15,648 nucleotides of DNA from Prevotella sp. UBA1705 (GCA_002317385.1 DCJH01000037.1:7000-22647), one strand, 5' to 3'; shown: positions 5,448 through 13,459, numbered from the stretch's first letter. Notes: generated by a model not told the origin, from the sequence alone. Numbers and translations are program-made.

Positions 5448-7730
5448 CTACAACGGGTCGACATCATAGTAGATGAGGAGCGATTTGTAGCAGGGTTGCT
5501 GCATCATCTGGGCCTGCACACGACGCAGGACGGCTCTCACCTCGCGCTGGTTAATGCCATTCTCCAGTTTGATCACCATCTTGCGGATGCTCATGGTCTT
5601 CACCCTCGCCACCGCAGGCTTATCGGGTCCGAGCACGCGCTCGCCGAGCTGACGGCGCAACAGCGCCCCCATTTCCTGAGCGGCAGTCTCTACGGTGGAC
5701 TCCTGCTTGTGCTTCAGGAACACGTAGACAAGATGGAAGAACGGCGGATAGTGAAACAACTGTCGCTCCGCCAGCAGGTCATCGTAGAATCCCTGATAGT
5801 CGTGGCGCACCACTTGCTGCACCACCGGCAGGTCGGCGCTCTTGGTCTGGAGAATCACCAACCCCCGCTTGCCCTTGCGCCCGGCCCGTCCGCTCACCTG
5901 ACTCATCATCATAAACGCATGTTCGTAGGCCCTGAAGTCGGGATAATTGAGCATGGAGTCGGCGTCGAGGATGCCCACCACGGCCACCCGTTCGAAGTCG
6001 AGGCCCTTGCTGATCATCTGAGTTCCCACCAGCACATTGGTCTTGCCACGCCCAAAATCGCCGATGATGCGCTCGTAGGCATTGCGTGTGCGCGTGGTGT
6101 CGAGGTCCATGCGGGCCACGCGGGCCTCGGGAAATATGTCGCTGAGAATATCCTCTATCTTCTCCGTGCCGTAGCCGCGGCCGGTGAGGTCGGTATTGCC
6201 GCAGCAGGGACAAGCCTCGGGCACCGAGTAGGTGTAGCCGCAATAGTGGCACGTGAGCAGGTTGAGGCGCTTGTGAAACGTGAGCGACACGTCGCAGTTC
6301 TTGCACTTGGGCACCCATCCGCACACCTTGCACTCGATCATCGGGGCAAATCCACGCCGGTTCTGAAAGAGGATTACCTGCTTGTCTTGGGCCAAAGCCT
6401 CACGGATGGCCGCCAACAACGGCGGTGAGAACGGGCCCGACATCATCTTGCGCCGGCGCAGATCCTTCACATCGACCACCCTCACTTCGGGCAGTTCAAT
6501 GCCCTGATAGCGCGTCTTGAGCTCCACCAAGCCATACTTGCCCGTCTGTGCATTATAGTAGCTTTCCATCGAAGGCGTGGCCGTGCCCAGCACGGTCTTG
6601 GCCCCGGTCATCTGCGCCAGCACGATGGCGGCGCTGCGCGCGTGATAGCGCGGCGACGGGTCCTGCTGCTTGAAGGAGCTCTCGTGCTCCTCGTCGACGA
6701 TGACCAGTCCGAGCCGCTGGAACGGCAGGAACACCGCCGAACGGGCACCGAGTATCACGTCGTAGGGGTGGCCGGAGAGCTGTTTCTGCCACATTTCCAC
6801 GCGTTCGGCATCGCTGTATTTACTGTGATAGATGCCCAGGCGGTCGCCAAACACCCGTTGCAGGCGCGAAGTGATTTGCACCGTGAGGGCAATCTCGGGC
6901 AGGAGATAGAGCACCTGCCTGTGTTCCTCTATCGCTTTGGCGATGAGATGGATGTAGAGCTCGGTCTTTCCGCTCGACGTCACGCCGTGGAGCAGCACCA
7001 CATTCCGTTTCATCTGCTGCATGAGCAGGTGGTTGTAGGCATCCTGCTGGGCCTGACTGAGGGGCTTGATGAGCTCCGGGCGGTAGTCGCCACCGCTGTT
7101 GAGCCGCCCCACCTCACGCTCATAGGTATAGAGCAACTTGCGATCGCAGAGCGACTTGACGATAGCCATCGTGCAATGGCTCTCGTTCACGAGTTCCTCG
7201 CGGGTTATCTCCACGATGTCGGCCGTAGGACGGTCGCCCTCCACAGAGTCCCAATGGGTGAGCGCCAGGAAGGTGGTGAACACCTTCTGCTGCTTCGCAG
7301 CTCGGCTCATGGTGTCGAGCGCAATGTGCAGCGCCTGCGCGTTGCGATAGTTTTCGCACAGCCCGACACATGTTTCGGTCTTCGCCCGGAATCCCTCCTC
7401 ACGCTTCAGGCCCGACGGCAGCGCCGCCTTGAAGATGTCGCCCAGCGGAGACATGTAGTAGTCGCTCATCCATTGCCACAGCCGCATCTGCGTGGGCAGC
7501 AGCATGGGAGCCGCGTCGAGCACGGCAATCACCATCTTCACCTGTCCTGCCTGCAGCCCTTCCGCGGTGTCGTGGGCCGGTCCGGCGCATATCGCGGTAT
7601 AGGTCTTGCTCTTGCCCAGCGGCACGAGCACGCGCACGCCCATAGCCACCCGCGCGGCCATCTCGTCGGATAGCGCGTAGGTGAAGGTTCCATCCAAGGG
7701 CAAGGGCAATATGACGTCTACATACTTCAT
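5448..7730 (-). CDS. priA: Primosomal protein N' (replication restart helicase PriA)
   Basis: 760 residues from the ATG at 7730. PriA is a 3'-5' SF2 DNA helicase that recognises stalled replication forks and reloads the replisome. The N-terminal DNA-binding domain starts MKYVDVILPLPLDGTFTY. Walker A is GVTSSGKTE (about 248-256) and Walker B is VDEEH (about 345-349), followed by the family's PRYHAR. A zinc-binding insert with paired cysteines (CKVC, CKNC, CHYC, CPCC) spans about 465-510, and VGTQMISKGLDF and SQVSGRAGR (about 610) are helicase motifs V and VI. All catalytic motifs are intact. Fourteen more codons are open upstream to an ATG at 7772, but a promoter-like pair (7743-7773) covers them and PriA homologues begin near MKYVDV, so 7730 is preferred. 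It lies 242 bp downstream of the BCCT gene on the same strand, separated by the nested inverted repeat. Confidence 0.96.
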   Translation of the reverse strand: MKYVDVILPLPLDGTFTYALSDEMAARVAMGVRVLVPLGKSKTYTAICAGPAHDTAEGLQAGQVKMVIAVLDAAPMLLPTQMRLWQWMSDYYMSPLGDIFKAALPSGLKREEGFRAKTETCVGLCENYRNAQALHIALDTMSRAAKQQKVFTTFLALTHWDSVEGDRPTADIVEITREELVNESHCTMAIVKSLCDRKLLYTYEREVGRLNSGGDYRPELIKPLSQAQQDAYNHLLMQQMKRNVVLLHGVTSSGKTELYIHLIAKAIEEHRQVLYLLPEIALTVQITSRLQRVFGDRLGIYHSKYSDAERVEMWQKQLSGHPYDVILGARSAVFLPFQRLGLVIVDEEHESSFKQQDPSPRYHARSAAIVLAQMTGAKTVLGTATPSMESYYNAQTGKYGLVELKTRYQGIELPEVRVVDVKDLRRRKMMSGPFSPPLLAAIREALAQDKQVILFQNRRGFAPMIECKVCGWVPKCKNCDVSLTFHKRLNLLTCHYCGYTYSVPEACPCCGNTDLTGRGYGTEKIEDILSDIFPEARVARMDLDTTRTRNAYERIIGDFGRGKTNVLVGTQMISKGLDFERVAVVGILDADSMLNYPDFRAYEHAFMMMSQVSGRAGRKGKRGLVILQTKSADLPVVQQVVRHDYQGFYDDLLAERQLFHYPPFFHLVYVFLKHKQESTVETAAQEMGALLRRQLGERVLGPDKPAVARVKTMSIRKMVIKLENGINQREVRAVLRRVQAQMMQQPCYKSLLIYYDVDPL

Positions 7731-7742
7731 AGCAAGTGAATG

Positions 7743-7773
7743 CAAAGTAAGCGAAAAGAAACGAGACGGCAAA
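7743..7773 (-). promoter_or_regulatory. Likely priA promoter (-33 TTTG and near-consensus -7)
   Basis: On the minus strand TTTG (7773-7770) is followed after 19 bp by TTACTTTG (7750-7743), which differs from TAnnTTTG at one base. The 19-bp spacing matches the Bacteroides housekeeping promoter. The -7 element ends 12 bp before the chosen priA ATG, which is why the longer open frame to 7772 is not taken as coding. Confidence 0.6.
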
Positions 7774-7844
7774 ACGTCGTTCGTCGATTTAACATTTGCT
7801 TAACGCCGGGGCCGCACCATGCAGCGCCCGACAAGGGCCTATTC

Positions 7845-7947
7845 CATGGGGTTGAAATTAGGTAGTAATCGCCTCACGATTACTACCTAATCGTCGTGCG
7901 TTTAGTACCTTTTCGCCCAACGATTACTACCTTCTTTCAATCCCATG
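7845..7947. repeat. Nested inverted repeat between the BCCT gene and priA
   Basis: The outer arms 7845-7871 and 7921-7947 are reverse complements at 24 of 27 positions. The inner half of the left arm also pairs perfectly (14 bp) with 7877-7890, so two foldings exclude each other. The 12-mer CGATTACTACCT occurs at 7877 and again at 7921, with its complement at 7860. A further small palindrome CGATTA-CTACC-TAATCG covers 7877-7893. There is no coding potential. It could be a terminator/attenuator for read-through from the transporter into priA, or a dispersed repeat. Confidence 0.8.
7858..7890 (-). terminator. Perfect 14-bp hairpin after the BCCT gene
   Basis: TTAGGTAGTAATCG (7858-7871) and CGATTACTACCTAA (7877-7890) flank a 5-nt loop. 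It is located 83 bp beyond the BCCT stop codon. On the minus strand it is followed by TTTCAACCCCATGG, with only three Ts, so it is not a textbook intrinsic terminator. Confidence 0.45.
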
Positions 7948-7972
7948 CCAATCTCTCTCGCCTCGCACTACC

Positions 7973-10000
7973 CTAAGCCTCACTCTCCTTGGCCAAGTGA
8001 TACTTGCCCTTATCGACAAACATCATGGCTTTCTGCTCATCGGCAATCAGGTTGATATAGCGCTCATACTCTCTCAACACGTCTACAATAATCTCCTTTT
8101 TCCCAAGATATTGAATATTGTTTCCCGTCCGGCCATCGCTGTAGTAGGTCACCGGCACATACTGCTGATTATGGTCTACGTCGGGCGTATTGTCATCATC
8201 GATGAGATAATCAGAGATATTCAGTCGCTCTGTCGTCACTCCATACCTGAAATTGCGCACCCTGTCGTGAGCAATCTGCAACTCCATGGAAAGGGCGCCA
8301 CGCTGTCCATGCAGTATCTGGGCATCGATGCCGTTCTTCGCCAGCTCGCCGCTCAGCTCCTCGAAAGCCGGCGCCACCTTGTCGTGGAAGAAGCGCTGGA
8401 TGTCGGTTTTCTGCGAAAAGGTGAGTATCTGTTCCAGTCTTTCCTGCCATCGGCTGCCGTCCCAGTTTTTGCTTCCGTAGGGAATCTTGATGCTATAATA
8501 CAACACATCGGTGTGGACGGCCTTGAGCAGACAGAAGCATAGCACCAGCATGATGAGCCCGAACGGCAGGGCTGCAACCAGCGTCATGGTCTGCAGCGAC
8601 TTCAATCCTCCGGCATAGAGCATGGCTATGGATATCAGGGCAAGCAGCACGCCCCAGAACGCATTCTGCCACGAAGGGGTGTTGGGCTTGTTGTGAGAGG
8701 ATATGCTGTTCATCACCAGGATGCCGGAATCGGCAGAAGTGACGAAAAAGACGGCAATCATCATCAGTCCCAGCACACACAAAGGAGTGCCCAGAGGGAA
8801 CTGTTCGAAGAACGTGAACAGCAGAATATCGGGTTGGGCTGCAAGCGCCGACAGCGCGCCATGTGCCCAATGACGGTCTATATAGATGGCTCCGTTGCCA
8901 AAGACGGTCATCCACAGGAAGATGAAGAGCGACGGAACCAGCAGCACCGCTATGACATACTCGCGTATGGTGCGCCCCTTGGATATGCGGGCTATGAACA
9001 ATCCGACAAACGGCGCCCAGCTGATCCACCATGCCCAATACATCACTGTCCAGCTGGTGAACCATCCGCGCCCCGCTATCTCAAAGGCGAAGGTATTGAA
9101 CGTGAGGTCGGCAAGGCGATTGATATAATAGCCCACGCCCTCGCTGAATGCGCTCAAAAGGAACGTGGTGGGACCCAAAACGAGCACAAACAGCATGAGC
9201 AGCACCGCCAACGCCAGGTTTATCTCGCTCAACCGCTTCACGCCCTTGTTCATTCCTGCCACGGCCGAGCTCACAGCCACGCCGCTCACAACAATGATAA
9301 TGAGGCTCTGAAACTGGAAACTCGACTCGCCGAGTACTCCCAGGTGCACCAGTCCGGCATTGAGCTGCACCACGCCAAAGCCCAGCGAGGTGGCGATACC
9401 GAAGAATGTGCTCACCAATGCGAATATATCGACCACGTCGCCCACACGCCCGTTGATGCGCTCCTTGAACAAAGGATACAGCCCACTGCGTATAGCCAGC
9501 GGGAGTTTGTAGCGGAAGGAGAAGTAGGCCAATATCAACCCCATCACCGCAAAGACGCTCCAGGCATGGATTCCCCAATGGAAGAAGGTGGCCAGTTGGG
9601 CCTCCTTGGCAGGGTTGGCCACGGTGGGCAGGGCTGGGTTGACATAGTGAGACATGGGCTCGGCCACACCGAAGTACATCAGTCCGATGCCCATGCCCGC
9701 GGCAAAAAGCATGGCTATCCAGGAAAAGAAACTGTATTGGGGAGACGAGTTGTCGGCTCCGAGCCTGATATTACCTATCCGGCTGAAAGCCATGACCATG
9801 AGAAATATGAGGAAGAACGACACTAAGAGAATGTAGAGCCAGCTGAGTTTCTGGTAGATCCAGGCTTGTGTGGTGTCTAACAGGCCGCCGATGGTATCGG
9901 GAAAGAAGGCACACAGAAATGACAATACGAATAAGACACAGAGACCGGGGTACGCTACCTCCCGAGTAAGCGTAGTTTGAAAATGTATTTTATGAAACAT
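7973..10000 (-). CDS. BCCT-family (BetT-like) betaine/choline/carnitine transporter
   Basis: 675 residues from the ATG at 10000. BCCT proteins are 12-helix LeuT-fold carriers in the inner membrane that import quaternary ammonium compounds such as glycine betaine or choline with Na+ or H+. Visible are the glycine-rich substrate-site segment GMGIGLMYFGVAEP (about 100-113) and the tryptophan-rich signature SWTVMYWAWWISW (about 313-325). The membrane part ends near residue 495, followed by a hydrophilic tail of about 180 residues. That tail and the total length resemble E. coli BetT (677 residues), where it takes part in osmotic control. An in-frame ATG at 10033 would add MLYTSCLFQYC, which looks non-native, though the promoter-like element at 10060-10067 allows either start. 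No betaine-synthesis genes are nearby. The substrate is not determined. Confidence 0.92.
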   Translation of the reverse strand: MFHKIHFQTTLTREVAYPGLCVLFVLSFLCAFFPDTIGGLLDTTQAWIYQKLSWLYILLVSFFLIFLMVMAFSRIGNIRLGADNSSPQYSFFSWIAMLFAAGMGIGLMYFGVAEPMSHYVNPALPTVANPAKEAQLATFFHWGIHAWSVFAVMGLILAYFSFRYKLPLAIRSGLYPLFKERINGRVGDVVDIFALVSTFFGIATSLGFGVVQLNAGLVHLGVLGESSFQFQSLIIIVVSGVAVSSAVAGMNKGVKRLSEINLALAVLLMLFVLVLGPTTFLLSAFSEGVGYYINRLADLTFNTFAFEIAGRGWFTSWTVMYWAWWISWAPFVGLFIARISKGRTIREYVIAVLLVPSLFIFLWMTVFGNGAIYIDRHWAHGALSALAAQPDILLFTFFEQFPLGTPLCVLGLMMIAVFFVTSADSGILVMNSISSHNKPNTPSWQNAFWGVLLALISIAMLYAGGLKSLQTMTLVAALPFGLIMLVLCFCLLKAVHTDVLYYSIKIPYGSKNWDGSRWQERLEQILTFSQKTDIQRFFHDKVAPAFEELSGELAKNGIDAQILHGQRGALSMELQIAHDRVRNFRYGVTTERLNISDYLIDDDNTPDVDHNQQYVPVTYYSDGRTGNNIQYLGKKEIIVDVLREYERYINLIADEQKAMMFVDKGKYHLAKESEA

Positions 10001-10059
10001 GCAATATTGAAATAAACATGAGGTGTACAACATGCCACCCCGTTATTATCGTGATAACA

Positions 10060-10067
10060 CAAAGTTA
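10060..10067 (-). promoter_or_regulatory. Likely -7 promoter element of the BCCT gene
   Basis: On the minus strand this reads TAACTTTG, an exact TAnnTTTG match, preceded by a T-rich stretch. The consensus TTTG -33 box is not found at 19-21 bp. It ends 26 bp before the in-frame ATG at 10033 and 59 bp before the preferred ATG at 10000. Confidence 0.5.
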
Positions 10068-10184
10068 CTAAAAAACAAGCACAATCGGGCAGGAACAAGG
10101 TCTGTATATCGGAAAGATGACATTTATTAAGACTTTATAGCCTGTTTTGGGGACTTAAAAGGGTCATGGAACAGAAAAAATTGG

Positions 10185-10192
10185 TAACTTTG
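10185..10192 (+). promoter_or_regulatory. Likely -7 promoter element of the DUF389 gene
   Basis: This reads TAACTTTG, the same octamer as the divergent BCCT element on the other strand. It ends 18 bp before the ATG at 10211 and lies inside the first codons of a longer open frame starting at 10166, favouring the later start. No consensus -33 box is seen. Confidence 0.5.
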
Positions 10193-10210
10193 AACCAAAA
10201 CAGTTTCAAT

Positions 10211-11557
10211 ATGACACAACACGAACATAATCTTTGGCAGACCATTAAAGGATATTTCAACGTTCTCCCCGATAAAACAGACGAAGAAGAGACCATAGAG
10301 CAAATCAAAGGCGACGTGGCTTTCCACGGTTCCAACCTCTGGGTGCTCATCTTCGCCATCTTTATGGCATCGCTCGGGCTCAACGTCAACTCCACGGCGG
10401 TCATCATCGGAGCCATGCTCATCTCGCCTCTCATGGGTCCCATCATTGGAATGGGGCTGGGCGTGGGCATCAGCGACCTGCATCTGCTCCGACGGTCGGT
10501 GACCAATTATCTTGTGGCCACGGTCATCAGTATCCTCACCGCCACGTTCTATTTTGCCGTAACTCCCATCACCGAAGCCCAGTCTGAGCTGCTGGCGCGC
10601 ACCTCGCCCACCCTCTACGATGTGCTCATAGCACTCTTTGGCGGTGCCGCGGGTATCGTGGCTATCTCCACCAAAGGCAAGAGCAACGTCATTCCAGGGG
10701 TGGCCATAGCCACGGCGCTCATGCCTCCACTGTGCACGGCGGGCTACGGGCTGGCCATGGGACGTATGAACTATTTTCTCGGAGCATTCTATCTGTTCTT
10801 CATCAACTCCGTCTTCATCTGTCTGGCCACACTCATCGGCATTCGCATGATGAAGTTCAGGCGCAAGCGGTTTGTGGAGGCCGATCGACTGAAACGCGTG
10901 CAACGATACACCGTGGGCATCGTGATCCTCACCATGCTGCCCGTGACCTACATGACGTTGCAGATTGTGAAGCGCAGCGTAACGAAGAGCAGCATGCTCC
11001 ATTTTGTGAAAAACGAACTGTCGTTCGACGGCACCAAAATCATATCGCACGACCTGAACCAACAGAACAAAACGCTCAATATCGTAGCCATAGGGCGCAC
11101 CATTCCCCCTGCCTCCATAGACCGGGCCAAGAAGCAGATGGCAGATTACAAGCTCGAAGATTACAAATTGAACATCATTCAGGGGTCGCTCTCCGATAGT
11201 ACGGTGGTTAGCCAACTGGTCTATGGCAACGGAATGAAAGGGAAATACGGCGACAAGGAACTCATGGAACAGGCTTCACTTATAGAAAAAATGAAAAAAC
11301 AACTGGCGCTCTACACCAATTATGAGCAGGAACTCGGCAATATCCGGCCGGAACTGAAGACTCTGTGGCCCCAGGTGCAGCGCCTGAGCCTGTCGGTCTC
11401 TACCGAGACTCCCATCGACAGCACGTCGCTACAACAATATGTTTTGGCCGTGGTCAACTGCAACCAACCACTGGTAGGAGGCGAACGTGAACGCCTGCGG
11501 CGATGGCTGCAGACAAGAACCAAGTCAGACAGCCTAAGACTCATCACAACCTATTGA
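10211..11557 (+). CDS. DUF389-family multi-pass membrane protein of unknown function
   Basis: 448 residues from the ATG at 10211. The family is recognised from its conserved core: NLWVLIFAIFMASLGLNVNS at about 42-61, then TAVIIGAMLISPLMGPI and a glycine-rich helix to about 88. More hydrophobic helices include AGIVAIST, SNVIPGVAIATALMPPLC and a last one near 235-255. The remaining 190 residues are hydrophilic, possibly a soluble cytoplasmic or periplasmic domain. DUF389 proteins are widespread in bacteria and archaea, and no reaction has been firmly assigned as far as I know. A further ATG at 10166 would add 15 residues (MEQKKLVTLNQNSFN), but this stretch overlaps the promoter-like element. 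The gene is divergent from the BCCT transporter and ends 34 bp before a long hairpin shared with the convergent small barrel gene. Confidence 0.85.
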   Translation: MTQHEHNLWQTIKGYFNVLPDKTDEEETIEQIKGDVAFHGSNLWVLIFAIFMASLGLNVNSTAVIIGAMLISPLMGPIIGMGLGVGISDLHLLRRSVTNYLVATVISILTATFYFAVTPITEAQSELLARTSPTLYDVLIALFGGAAGIVAISTKGKSNVIPGVAIATALMPPLCTAGYGLAMGRMNYFLGAFYLFFINSVFICLATLIGIRMMKFRRKRFVEADRLKRVQRYTVGIVILTMLPVTYMTLQIVKRSVTKSSMLHFVKNELSFDGTKIISHDLNQQNKTLNIVAIGRTIPPASIDRAKKQMADYKLEDYKLNIIQGSLSDSTVVSQLVYGNGMKGKYGDKELMEQASLIEKMKKQLALYTNYEQELGNIRPELKTLWPQVQRLSLSVSTETPIDSTSLQQYVLAVVNCNQPLVGGERERLRRWLQTRTKSDSLRLITTY

Positions 11558-11591
11558 GCCTCGAGCCACCGTTCGTAGCTGCCCGACTGTG

Positions 11592-11643
11592 CATAAAGAA
11601 ATAGCATCGCCTGAACAAATGCAGTCGATGCTATCTCTTTATG
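11592..11643. terminator. Hairpin between convergent genes, likely bidirectional terminator
   Basis: The arms 11592-11609 (CATAAAGAAATAGCATCG) and 11626-11643 are complementary at 17 of 18 positions around a 16-nt loop. It sits between the DUF389 stop (plus) and the end of the small barrel gene (minus), where a terminator working both ways is expected. The arms contain A/T-rich ends (AAAGAAAT and CTCTTTAT) that supply a partial U-tract in each direction. Confidence 0.65.
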
Positions 11644-11698
11644 GTATGTGGCATCACTGACTACTGTCAGTATTCGCCATAGATTTCAGACCTCCGGT

Positions 11699-12337
11699 TT
11701 AGAAATAATAGGCCACGGCAATCTGCCAGGAGTTGGCCCGGCCATCCGAAATGGTATTTACCGTGTTGTTCACCACGTCCTTGATTGTAGCGTCGGCGGT
11801 CTTTCCGCAGGCGATATTATAGTTGGCCGACACCTGGAAGTGGGTGTTGAGGGTCACGCCTCCGCCCACATTCACGCTGAGAGTAGACTTCTTCAGCTGG
11901 AACGTGTTCTCGTAACTGGCACTGCTGTTCCACTTGAACGTGTCGTCGCCCACATTGAATCCGAACTGCGGACCGGCGAAGACAAATACGCTTGCAGCAC
12001 TGCCCAGCCCGAACCCCAGACGTACATTGATGGGGACCTCCACCGACTGCTGCTTCACCGTGGTCTCGCCCGTGGTGGCGTCTGCATTCTGAACCGTAGA
12101 CGACAACTGGTTATAGAGGGCAGAAGCGTCCATGCTCAGCCCCACGAGCGGTAGGGTGAACTTGACGCTCGGGCCGACAAACCACCCGGCTCGGTTGCTG
12201 CTGTCGAACACTTTCTCACTGAAACTGAATTTCGAGACGTTGAGTCCGCCCTTCAGTCCAAACCTTACTTGGGCGTCTGCCCGCTGGGCAAACATCATTG
12301 CCGCTACGAGCAGCAATACCGATAGATACTTTTTCAT
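11699..12337 (-). CDS. Small outer-membrane beta-barrel protein (porin family, OMP_b-brl-like)
   Basis: 212 residues. It starts MKKYLSVLLLVAAMMFAQRA and has a signal peptide with likely cleavage after ADA (residue 22), just before QVRFGLKGGLNVSKF. That segment is the typical opening of the PF13568-type barrels common in Bacteroidota. Alternating hydrophobic strands follow, including VEVPINVRLGFGLG and VFVFAGPQFGFNVGDD, and the protein ends SWQIAVAYYF with a terminal phenylalanine as a barrel-insertion signal. The pattern suggests an eight- to ten-strand barrel in the outer membrane; no enzymatic role is visible. It lies 66 bp after gldN on the same strand, and I see no convincing promoter in that gap, so co-transcription with the T9SS genes is possible. 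A role in T9SS is not shown by the sequence. Confidence 0.85.
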   Translation of the reverse strand: MKKYLSVLLLVAAMMFAQRADAQVRFGLKGGLNVSKFSFSEKVFDSSNRAGWFVGPSVKFTLPLVGLSMDASALYNQLSSTVQNADATTGETTVKQQSVEVPINVRLGFGLGSAASVFVFAGPQFGFNVGDDTFKWNSSASYENTFQLKKSTLSVNVGGGVTLNTHFQVSANYNIACGKTADATIKDVVNNTVNTISDGRANSWQIAVAYYF

Positions 12338-12403
12338 GTTGATTATCCTAAAAATTAATAAAGTATAGTGTGTGGATTGGTTCGAAGAGGTCGGCCCGGC
12401 CGC

Positions 12404-13459
12404 TTAGTGACGCTGGCGGCGAACAGTGACGCGTGCAGACGAACTGGTAGACGTTGGCGATGAGCTGCGGCGTGTCTTAGCCTTTACAGTCTTGACCGAA
12501 CCACCATTGCGGCGGTTCTTGCGCACCGATTTCAGGGCCTTCTTGTCGAGACTTGCAATGGAGTCGAGCGAGTCTTTGCGGGCCTGGTTGCCCCACATGC
12601 TCTTCTCAAAATCGGCTATCTCGTGCTCAATGCGCTGCTGCTCCTTGTTGAGTTTCACCGTGTCGCCACCCGCTACCTGTGCCAATGTCTGGCCGAGCAT
12701 GTTGGTAGTCTTGTAGATTTTGCCCTTGTAGGCATTCACGGTAAAGTAGTCGTCGATGCTCATCGTGGCCGCATTGTTGAGGTTGCTGGTCATGATGGTC
12801 TGCTTGGCAAGGAACGGAGCAAGGTCGTCGTAGCGCACCCAGAACAGCGGATACTTGGTGATGCCATCGCCGAAATCGTCCTCCCGATACATCACAGGGC
12901 AGAGAGCCTGCACCTTAGTGTGGAAGGTCGCGGTGGCTTGGTCATAGTAAGCGCTCTCCTTGATGAAGTAGCCCTTCACCTGACTCGACGGGATGTCGCT
13001 GTCGTCGATGTGTACACCGCGGTCGGTGCGCTCGTAGTAGATGTGGTAATCGTCGAGAAACTTGAGCGGACTCACACGCAGCGACTCGTCGAAACGCTCG
13101 TTGCCCGTGTTCACGTCGTAGGAGTAGGCCGCAATTCCGCCATGCCTCGGTCCAGCCATGATGAGCTTGAACATATAGGTGAAGAGGTTCATCTGGGTGC
13201 CGAGAGGCTCCACAGGATAGTAGAGACCGGCATTGGCATCGTCGTTAAGGTTGAGTTCACGATACACGTCGCGCCTCCACACCACGTCCTCGTTCATCGG
13301 AGCCTCGGTGGGAAACATGATTTGCGCGCGCGTCGTCATATTGTCGCGGTTGGATTGCTGTGCGGCAGCCTGCTGCTCCTGGCGTCGGGCCTTGGGCTGC
13401 GCCATGGCGGCCATACAGAGACTACCTGCTAATATCATTAAAAAGAATCTTTTCATCAT
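12404..13459 (-). CDS. gldN: T9SS ring protein GldN/PorN
   Basis: 351 residues. GldN (PorN in Porphyromonas) is a periplasmic protein that joins the lipoprotein GldK in the ring beneath the outer membrane of the type IX secretion machine. The signal peptide is MMKRFFLMILAGSLCMAAMA, residues 1-20, followed by QPKARRQ. The mature part holds the family pattern: VWRRDVYRELNLNDDANAGL with YYPVEP, MNLFTYMFKLIM, then VQALCPVMY and PLFWVRYDDL. The last 45 or so residues are a basic, Ser/Thr-rich tail of low complexity that looks disordered. The neighbouring gldM and gldL, in the order L-M-N on the minus strand, confirm the call. Two adjacent ATG codons (13459 and 13456) could both start the protein. 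gldM ends 122 bp upstream. Confidence 0.93.
   Translation of the reverse strand: MMKRFFLMILAGSLCMAAMAQPKARRQEQQAAAQQSNRDNMTTRAQIMFPTEAPMNEDVVWRRDVYRELNLNDDANAGLYYPVEPLGTQMNLFTYMFKLIMAGPRHGGIAAYSYDVNTGNERFDESLRVSPLKFLDDYHIYYERTDRGVHIDDSDIPSSQVKGYFIKESAYYDQATATFHTKVQALCPVMYREDDFGDGITKYPLFWVRYDDLAPFLAKQTIMTSNLNNAATMSIDDYFTVNAYKGKIYKTTNMLGQTLAQVAGGDTVKLNKEQQRIEHEIADFEKSMWGNQARKDSLDSIASLDKKALKSVRKNRRNGGSVKTVKAKTRRSSSPTSTSSSARVTVRRQRH

Noticed and set aside
5427..7673. Two long plus-strand open frames (5427-6428 and 6642-7673) opposite priA
   Set aside because: PriA motifs are intact across the whole region on the minus strand; these are frame shadows with H- and L-rich composition.
8693..9826. 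377-codon open frame on the plus strand opposite the BCCT gene
   Set aside because: It is antisense to strongly conserved BCCT motifs. The protein is full of H, Q, R and E without domain structure.
10001..10210. Riboswitch or leader RNA upstream of the BCCT or DUF389 genes
   Set aside because: The 210 bp hold divergent promoter-like elements and leave short leaders; I see no conserved aptamer core or terminator-like stem.
10127..11215. 362-codon minus-strand frame opposite the DUF389 gene
   Set aside because: Its translation is rich in H, D, G and R and has no domain, while the plus strand shows the conserved DUF389 core.
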